The position numbers and the translations under genes are program-made. Positions 56,341 through 64,000 of a stretch of 64,000 nt of DNA are shown in pieces (positions within the stretch are counted from its first letter, which is position 1; each line of letters opens with the position of its first letter). The stretch lies in the NCBI RefSeq assembly GCF_950023065.1, contig NC_088681.1, positions 62,654,836 to 62,718,835 of the forward strand, read 5' to 3'. This stretch comes from Planococcus citri (lineage: Eukaryota > Arthropoda > Insecta > Hemiptera > Pseudococcidae). Below the pieces are notes generated by a model. That model was given only the letters and a program-made list of their open reading frames with translations. It was not told the DNA's origin and made no database searches.

Positions 56341-57720
56341 ACTACGACGACGACGTGTTTTAAGTCTCTCACTCACATCGCGAATGCCACAACTTGGATT
56401 TCTCGGTTTTTTCGGCCAATTTTTCTCCCCACGTCCGTCGTATCAGTGTTCTGTAATAACTTGTTGAGAAAATTTGGTCGCGACGAGTCGAGTCGAGTCG
56501 GTATTCGGTCGGTCGTAAGTCGTAAGATATCCACTTCCAGCCACCACCGTCAGTCAGCGAGAAGAATGCACGCCTTCTCGTAGATACATACGATACTTTT
56601 CTCTCAAAACGTCAGATTACGGCGAGTCGAGTCGCCGGCGCATGCATATCAGGCATTAAATTCACGCTGGAATCCGCGAGGCGGTGCGAAAGGGGCATGG
56701 GGCAGGGTAAGAGCACGTTATAACGCCACACTCTGCACACCTGTTGATAGGCGAAGGCGACTACGGAAAAATTTCCTTCATTTCGACTCACTGTGTGGTT
56801 TTCGCGGTTTGGAAAACTCGACGACGAAGGGAAGCTTCGCCTTGTCTCTCTCGCTGTAGAACGCAATCGTCGTCGTCGTCGTCGAGAGGAAAACAATCAA
56901 ATAAACCAAAAGTAAACCGGTTCGATTACTCGATTATGTAGCTAATTTAACGTAGGTACGGGCTGACGCACCGACTATAAATCGAACATATATAACGTAC
57001 TTACTATACGAATTACGAGCTTGCGAGGGGCGAAAAAAGAGAGTAAAAAATAGTATACGACGTAACAGAAAAAAGAGAGAAAAAAACTCTCAAAGTGGGC
57101 AAAAAAATATCCCTAATTAAATAAACGCGCGAGCTGCTCGAGTATATTATAGTACGTATACTCGTACTACTTACGCTACCCAATTACGTTGCTATAATAC
57201 GAGCCATGTAAAATAATACAACATTATGATAACAGTACTTGCTGTTTTTTTTTCTCTCTCTTTTCAACATACATAAACAATATGCACGGTGCACACGCCA
57301 ATTGTACGTAGTAAATCGCGATGACGCCATCGTGGTCGACGATTCGCTTCTGTTTTACATTCTTTAGTTCACTTTTCTTTCTTTCTCGATAGAGTTAACG
57401 TTTCATTTTATTTTTCAATAACGCCACAATATACATATGTATACGATTATACTGGTAAGTAAACGTCGCCAAAGCCATGGCCGCGACCATTACTCATTAA
57501 CCCAGTTGACTGACTGACGAAGTGACGAGAGTGACGCATTCCACGTAGCGAAAGACGCGAGAAATCGAAAAAGTGGGGCGAGGGGGAGGGCAGGAGGAGG
57601 GCATAAAACAACGAAAATTTGTTATTCAATTATTAAATAAACGCGCCGCATTTTCGTCACTTTCGTAAAGCTCGAACCGGTTCGGCGTTCGGCAATTATA
57701 TAATTCGGTAGCTCGGAATC
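56341..57720. other. CpG-bearing island with CGA/CGT triplets, possible promoter region
   Basis: Words such as gacgagtcgagtcgagtcgg and cgtcgtcgtcgtcg recur. Several short ORFs on both strands, none with a domain. A plus-strand acceptor/donor pair (ctcgatag at 57393, CTG|GTAAGTAAA at about 57455) bounds a 62-nt AT-rich stretch open in one frame. Confidence 0.3.
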
Positions 57721-58145
57721 GTATTTATTTACTCGTATATCGTATTACCAGGGGCAGGAAGAGGCAAGCGTGTTCACAGAGGGATCGTGAATACGACATA
57801 CGAGTACATAATATTATGTTCATGAGCAAAATAATGCGTATTATGCGTACGTATAAAATTACACACGTTTTTTTTTACTAGTTTTCGAAGCAATATAATG
57901 TACAAGTAGGTATACGAGTATACATAGTGTAGACGTATTAAGTTAGGTTAGGTTTGTTTGGTTTATTTGAAATGAATTTTTTGTGCATTTGGTTATGTTT
58001 TTAAAGTGCATTTTGAAGTGTTTCGAACAATTTACGTGAATTTTCCACTTGTACAACTTCTGAAACAATCGTTGAAATTTATCATAGCCTACTGTTAAAA
58101 ATTTTACGTTACAATTTTTTTAATATTTTCAGGGTCATTCTACAT
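57721..58145. other. no gene seen
   Basis: AT-rich DNA with taggttaggtttgtttggttt near 57945. Confidence 0.4.
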
Positions 58146-58990
58146 ATGGGTCATTCCATGCCAAATCGGCGGATTTTCGCACGAGGGGTCTTCGATTTTT
58201 TTCAAAATCAGATCATTCGTAGAGGTCATCAAACGATGACAAATGACGTAAAGCGGACATTTTTCGATTTTTTGGCAGAGCTTTGGTGCTTTCAAGTTTT
58301 CCAAAATGGCCGAAAATGGAAAATTTCAGTTGCAAATTGCTCAACGCGGTTGTACGTGATATAGAATTTTGAACTTTTTTTCAAATTGTAGTACTTTGAG
58401 AGGGTAATCGACGAATGATGTCAAAATCAGTGTTGCCACTTTCTAAAACCAAAAAAAATCGATTTAAAAACTCACAATAATCAAGATCTCGATGAGTAAA
58501 AATTCTGAAAAAATTCTCAGTTTTAGTCCTTTTTATGTAGAATAACATCAAAACATTGGACTGGAATTTCGAGAAAAAAATTACAAGTTTTACAACACTT
58601 ATTGCAAAAATACATACCTACCATCAGAAACCTAAAAAAATGAAAATTTTTGCATTTTTCAGATATTTTACCAATGTGTAAACGAACATGTGAGAAAATC
58701 CTCCCCCCCCCCCCCATTTGTCAACGAATTGGCGAGAAATATCATTTTTCGTGCAATAATTATAAGAGTGAAACTTATTGACAAAATTTCGTTGCCGTTT
58801 TAAACGAAAGTGGGAACATAAAAAATGAATATTTTTGCATTTTTGATATTATTATATTTCACCAATATGTAGGGGATATATTTTTTTGACAGAAAAGTCT
58901 ATGTAAATACAGAAATTTAATTTTTGGGATCCGAAGGACTCTGGACAGACTAAGGAGCAAGAGAAGGAGAGGGGTTAAATGCTTCAAAAT
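58146..58990. mobile_element. possible incomplete relative of the GGTCATTCCAT fold-back family
   Basis: 58147-58158 reads GGTCATTCCATG followed by ccaaatcgg, matching the terminus of the 50309-51873 element. It is preceded by a similar gggtcattctacat. No inverted partner is present before 59000, so the right end is lost, or the end given here is arbitrary. Confidence 0.35.
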
Positions 58991-59040
58991 TTTGAAAATG
59001 TATTTTAATATGTTTGGTCATCACATTGACTTCTTGGATC

Positions 59041-59275
59041 CTATGAGTAAGCGAAGCGAGCCCCGATGAATTGCAGCTCCTTTTCATACTCTGGTGTTAA
59101 ATGTTGAATCAAGTCTGCTGGTATGAGATCTTCCCCCACTGCTTTGTGGTTTCTGGCTCGCTTCACCGCATTCCTCAGCTCCCACATTTCAATTTGTGGT
59201 GCCTCTTCTGTGGATGAAACTTCAATTTGAGCCGGACGTGTATCATCTCCATACCATTCTTGTATGTAGCTAGAG
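59041..59275 (-). pseudogene. LINE reverse-transcriptase N-terminal fragment
   Basis: The minus-strand frame reads EMWELRNAVKRARNHKAVGE then DLIPADLIQH. This matches the conserved RT segment preceding the catalytic core of insect non-LTR elements (AIKxxKNxKAxGxDxIPAELI). The upstream EWYGDD fits the preceding linker. Homology is lost at 59276, where GGC-triplet DNA starts. Confidence 0.75.
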
Positions 59276-59700
59276 GTCTGCGCCGACGGAAAAAAGCGGC
59301 GGCGGCGTAATGGGTAAAATTGGTCGGCGGCGGCGGCGTCAATCGGCGCGCCGGCTTGGCCCACTACGCTGATGAAACAGGGCTCAAAGTACAATGAAAA
59401 ATGAAAACACTTAATTTTCTTGGTTTATTGTTATGTGAGCTCTAAAAAGTGATTTTTTTCCGGATAAGAAATCTTCATCAAAAAACATCCATTTCTAATT
59501 TTTCTATAAAATGAAAAAAAGTGACTAAAATCAATGAAAAAGACTAAAATCAACGAAAAAATAGCCAATGCCGACTCACACCGCCGGAAAATGGTCGGCG
59601 GCGGCGGCCGGCGGCGCACCACCATGAATTCTTTTCGGCGGCGGCGAGTCAGCCACTCAGAAATTCATCGGCGGCGGCGGCGGCGTGGAATAATAAGTTG
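59276..59700. repeat. GGC-triplet-rich DNA flanking the LINE fragment
   Basis: Runs of ggcggcggcggc at 59298-59340, 59596-59615, 59640 and 59675-59690, separated by AT-rich sequence. The composition is sharply different from both sides. It may be a separate inserted element with GGC-rich modules, but terminal repeats were not established. Confidence 0.55.
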
Positions 59701-59900
59701 CCTTGGTTTACATTCCAACTTTAGTTTTAAGTTTCAAGACCTTGGCTCACATTGTCTTTCTTTATTTTCTTTTTTGTTTGCAAATGACGTATCGCTCAGG
59801 ACGTGCATTTTAGGTTCAAGTACAGACAAATTGCTCAGGGTGTCTTCCTTTCTTTTTTCTTTTTTTTAATATTTATTTTCCTTTTTGTTACTCCTAGTTT

Positions 59901-60352
59901 GTCCCTCAGTGGCGTAGTAGGTAGAGCCGCGGACCTCCGTTCACGAGGTACCCGGTTCAAACCCAGCTACAGAGGCAAGCTTGTGAGTGTAATTAAAAAA
60001 AAAATCTTTTGTGCAATTATCAACATTACACGCCAAGTACCCTGGGACTACCAGTTTAGCCAAGCTAACAGATAATGCACGCCATCTGTTAGCAGAATCA
60101 AAAAGCTGAAACTGGTTCGAGCGTCTATAGAGGTCAACACTGAGGAGCTCAGGGTCTCTAAACTACCCAGCTAGCTCCAAGGTGCTTGTGTAGATGTCAC
60201 TAGAAAGCAATGGGAAACTACTAGTGGAAGCTCGAAACAACGTCGATTCCCCAGAATAATCGCAGTGGCAATAGGCATTCGCCTCACCCTGTTAGGGTAC
60301 CACAAAAATGCGATTACCAATGTCCTGTAAAGGACAAGGAACCACAACGACG
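59901..60352 (+). mobile_element. complete tRNA-derived SINE with 11-bp target duplication
   Basis: The head carries an RNA polymerase III A box TGGCGTAGTAGG (59910-59921) and B box GGTTCAAACCC (59954-59964), correctly spaced. A ~330-bp body follows, ending in a LINE-like tail (gtaccacaaaaatgcgatta...accacaacgacg). ACTCCTAGTTT flanks it at 59890-59900 and 60353-60363. The partner LINE for the tail is not identified here. Confidence 0.88.
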
Positions 60353-60439
60353 ACTCCTAGTTTAAGTATTCCCAAGATTCCCCAGGGTTGCGATCCTTAT
60401 TATTTGTCTTTGTTTTATCCCTTAAGTATAAGAATAAAT

Positions 60440-61480
60440 CGCACCTTGGGAGTTAAGGTCACATCTCAAAAAAAATTGATTTTCATGTTTTTGCATTTTT
60501 GGGGTTTGTATGACCCCCCTCAACCAAAAATTACACTTTGAGTTGGGTACATCATCTAGATCTTGTAAAAAACGCAAATGGCCTAACTCAAAATCTCAAC
60601 AACATTGCAAGTTGTTTGGAGTTATAAGGGCACATCTCAAAAAACTCCACCTTTTTTGAGCAAATTTCGTACATCGTCTCCTTAGTTGCAAAACCTTGTA
60701 TCTCCAACTCTTGAGATCACACCTTGTGTAAACCGTTCTTTTTGCACTGTAGCGCTCCCTATTGGACTTGAATGCACAACTAAAAGATAGATAACAGAGG
60801 GGAACCACCCTCTCTTACCTATCTTTTAGTTGAGCGTTCAAGTCCCATAGGGAGCGCTACAGTGCAAAAAGAACGGTTTACACAAGGTGTGATCTCACGA
60901 GTTGGAGATACGAGGTTTTGCAACTAAGGCGACGACATACAAAGTGTTAACAAATAGTTTTGATTGTTTTAAATGTTTGTCAGTTAGAAATAGTCACAAG
61001 GAGTGCATTTTTTATTGGTTTGTACCAAATGGAAATTTTTTTTTAAATTGATCACTTTTCAGAAAAATGAATTTGCACATATCATGAAATTTTAGTTTCT
61101 TGAGGAAAACTCAAAAACTAAGCACTTTAGAAAAAAACTAACGACATTATGTCGATTGGAAATTTAATTCTCTACAACTTTGTTATCATGAAATTGTTTT
61201 TGGACGCTTCCTTTCGCCTCCACATCAACTTTAATAAAAGGTTCTAACTCAAAATGTTTTCTAAACATTGAAATTATTTCCTCTTTAAGATTTTATTTTT
61301 CAAAGTGTTCTTATGCTAAATGAAGGTAGGATACCAGATCTTTAAAATGAGGTGCTATTCATTCCTCACAATTAATTATAAGTTGATAAAAATAATGAAT
61401 CAAGTTTAAAAAAAAAAGAAAATCACCCTCCTGTAAAATTTCACTTTTTTGAGATGTGACCTTATAACTCCTGAGGTGCG
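60440..61480. mobile_element. 1.04-kb fold-back element with AAAT target duplication
   Basis: Terminal inverted repeats (CGCACCTTGGGAGTTAAGGT left; right reads ...CTCCTGAGGTGCG) continue through aggtcacatctcaaaaaa. AAAT flanks both ends (60436-60439, 61481-61484). A degenerate forward copy of the terminus lies at 60617-60650. A compact inner palindrome (60671-60938, arms about 125 bp, e.g. gtagcgctccctattggac) follows, so it looks nested. No coding capacity. Confidence 0.85.
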
Positions 61481-61484
61481 AAAT

Positions 61485-63277
61485 GTCCTAAATGTGAATT
61501 TGTCTTGGACTTTTATTCAACTTTCGTGACTTTGAGAATTCAATGAATATTTCCAACTTTACCATAAATATATGTATCATTCCGTCAAAAGTTCAACCAT
61601 TTCTTAGCTCAAGCTTCAATTAATCCAACTTTAACCCCATGTATTATACCTAAATATGTAAATATTGGGGAGGGAACCCATATTACATCCACGATTTGTC
61701 CGATCCTGAGATCTCAATGAGCTAGTTATAGAATCGCAAGAGATATTATTTTGACATCACCAATATTTCCATCACTATTTTTCCAACAGAACGAGAGTGC
61801 ATGAATCCGATATCCAGATGGCCAAAGAGGATTTGAATTAGTCTATATTTTCTTATCTTCGAAGAAATCAAGATTCAAAAATTTCTATTTTTGAACTCTT
61901 GGTGAAAATTCAAAAACTTCAAAATAAAAAATGTAATTTATTTTATGATTGTTTTTGGGGTTTTCCGAATATTTCTCCCTCCACACCTTGTTCTTCTTCC
62001 AACCTGTCTTCCTTTTGCTATCAATTTGTACACTTGATAAGAAAAGGTGGGAATCAATTCAGACACTTTTTTCATTTTGGGAATCAACTCGCCAACTCCC
62101 ATAAAGATCGCCATAAATCCAAGTCACATGAATTACTTCAAGATTTTTCATTCAAGCCTTGAAAAGCAATACTCCACCGACAAACCTTTTGGAAACCATA
62201 CTAGGAAATTGCTAGCCTCTGATAATATTGATCCTGTCAACTTGAACGCTATTATAAAGACAGAATTCAGTCATATAAAAACAAAATACTGCCAAATCCT
62301 ATCACCTCATACCGTTCAAGCAGGCTTGAAGAAGTAATTTTAGTCAGGATACAAAATAGGCCACGCCTCATTTACCCACAGCAGCTCACTCTTCACAGAA
62401 AAATTTCTAAAAAAAATGTCCATGTTACAGTGTAAACATAACGATTCAACACATATTGGACTCGTGTATTCTACACAAATCAGTGATATCCCCTCCCTCA
62501 CCAGTCACAAGACTGATGTTCCAAATCCAAATGAAGTATCTACATACAACAATTTTTTAGTTAAAAATATTCTCTTATTAGATGAATTTTCAGAATTTTC
62601 AAACCGTCGTTAGAAACACACAACACAAACACCCCCTCCCCGTCTATTGACCCTTCCTTTTACTCTCCCTTCAAAATGTTCATTTCACGTGAATTTTAAA
62701 ATTTCAAAACCCCGAAAATCAACGAGACCATGAATTAGGCATAAATGATTTTTTTATTTTGGTTTGAATCTTTTAGGAGGAGTTTTCGTTTCTCTTTCCC
62801 AAACCTTTTGTGTCGAAAATGCATCATGATTGAACATCAAAGTACGTCGAAAAAATTGACTTCTACTCGTACCATGGTTTTGATTTTTTTCATTATTGAT
62901 TTCCAAAACAGAAGGAGATGTTCGCACGCAAATTAAAATAAATATTTTGAGCTGAAATTTTCAGGATTCATTTTTTACCGAAAAGGGGGCGATAAAATTC
63001 AAAAAAAAAACGATCAAATTGAAATTTTCCGCTCAATTTTTGTTTTTGAATTTTATGGATTCAGAGCCTTCTTTCCACTGTCACTTTTTTGCAAATTAGT
63101 CATATTTTTACATGCTGGCAAAGTTCTCATTTGAACATGTCACACTCGCATTCGAACAATACCAAACAAAATCAAAAAAACACGTTTGAAACCTCCTCCC
63201 CACCTCCCTCCCTCCTCAACTCTTTTAGATTTTTCAAAAAACATCAAACCAAACGAACCATTGTTAATATTTTAATA
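61485..63277. other. no identified gene; a few unassigned ORFs
   Basis: Plus-strand ORFs at 62047-62337 and 62416-62613 have mixed composition (DNIDPVNLNAIIKTEFSHIK; LTSHKTDVPNPNEVSTYNNF) and could be remnants of an element protein, but I recognise no domain. The rest is AT-rich. Confidence 0.25.
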
Positions 63278-63285
63278 CTCCACTC

Positions 63286-63847
63286 CAGGGTTGCCACGGT
63301 TTTTCAAAAATTGATCCGGGTCACGGATCACGGATCATAGCTGTAGAAAATGATCCGGATCACGGATCACGGATAACCAAGTAAAAAATGATCCGGATCA
63401 CGGATCACGAATCATGCTTGAAAAAGTGATCCGGCTCACGGATCACAAATCAAATTTCTGCGGATTGTTTTTAAAATGTTTGTTTTCTAAAAAAAACAGT
63501 CAAAATTCGTCATTCATTTAGTAGTAAAAAATCCCAAAATATACCCCTTTTTTCCAAAATTGACCAAAAGTTTTGCTATTTTGAGAAAAAATGAGAAAAA
63601 ATAACATTCTTTTTAGAAAAATTGCTAAAGAAGCACACTTTTTCTCTAAAAATCATCCAAAAAAATGATCCGTGATAGGTGATCCGTAAATGGCAAATTT
63701 AACGGATCACGAATCACGGATCATGGTATAAAAAATGATCCGGATCACGGATCACGGATCTTGCCTGAAAAAATGATCCGGATCACGGATCACAGATCAC
63801 AAAAAGATTGATCCGGATCATTGTTGATCCGGATCGTGGCAACCCTG
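63286..63847. mobile_element. hAT-like MITE with 8-bp target duplication and internal GATCCGGATCACG repeats
   Basis: The ends CAGGGTTGCCACG and CGTGGCAACCCTG are perfect inverted repeats. CTCCACTC flanks both sides (63278-63285, 63848-63855), the 8-bp duplication characteristic of hAT elements. Much of the interior is tandem variants of gatccggatcacggatcac, in two blocks separated by AT-rich DNA (63460-63660). No transposase is encoded. Confidence 0.92.
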
Positions 63848-63855
63848 CTCCACTC

Positions 63856-64000
63856 CCATCAACTTGAAAACAAACAGTTTTTTCGACTTCCATCGAAAAT
63901 ATCAAAAATGGATCCGAAAGAATCAAATCTCAACTTATTTACCTACAAGCTTTTTCTTTCGTGACATGAAAATTTTCAGCCCCATCCTACGCACCACATC
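63856..64000. other. no gene seen to the window edge
   Basis: Short mixed-complexity tail. Confidence 0.4.

Overview
The window is repeat-dominated, AT-rich nuclear DNA of an animal. It is probably an insect: there are Copia, non-LTR (LINE), tRNA-SINE, hAT-like and fold-back elements, GT-AG splice signals, and CpG-bearing islands with CGA/CGT triplet runs. The frequent taggta/gagtacctactcg words remind me of hemipteran (mealybug-like) genomes, but that is an impression only. No complete host gene is visible. Ordinary host protein-coding content is limited to a few splice-bounded exon candidates and a few unassigned short ORFs.

1-8253 is the 5' part of a Copia-superfamily LTR retrotransposon on the minus strand. 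Pol is open without a stop from 4817 to the window edge. It holds protease DTGA, integrase HHCC and D-D-35-E, and RT YVDD, and its RNase H and 3' LTR lie outside the window. Gag has two CCHC knuckles and lies in another frame. Gag also appears to have an upstream Arg/Asp/Ser-rich exon separated by a 102-nt intron. The coding strand is strongly enriched for the pentamer CCYGA in all three reading phases and in the non-coding leader/LTR. This is the most unusual signal in the window.

8254-31000 is host DNA with a 2.4-kb fold-back element (9476-11890), one arm of a palindromic family (15885-16545), several degenerate tandem repeats (pyrimidine TTTYGTC at 17.3-17.8 kb, GGCACCAAAATGATTACTCAT at 24.0-25.7 kb), a 76-nt exon candidate (minus, 13752-13827), and a short inverted-repeat element (30441-30741).

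31000-41000 holds two decayed LINEs. One is split by a 742-bp inverted-repeat transposon whose empty site can be read directly. The region also has a 56-nt coding-compatible exon candidate (minus, 31696-31751), a TATA/Inr core-promoter candidate (34777-34804) and a 1.9-kb satellite built on the dyad TTCGCGAACGAATCGATTC.

42000-64000 holds two more kilobase-scale palindromic elements (42012-44300 and 50309-51873), a 240-bp hairpin MITE, long degenerate tandem DNA (52-54.6 kb), CpG-bearing islands (47.7-49.3 and 56.2-57.7 kb), a LINE RT fragment beside GGC-triplet DNA, a complete tRNA-derived SINE with an 11-bp target duplication, a nested fold-back element (60440-61480) and a hAT-like MITE with an 8-bp duplication (63286-63847). 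The window reads as very long introns or intergenic DNA colonised by non-autonomous elements, most of which have recognisable ends and target duplications.
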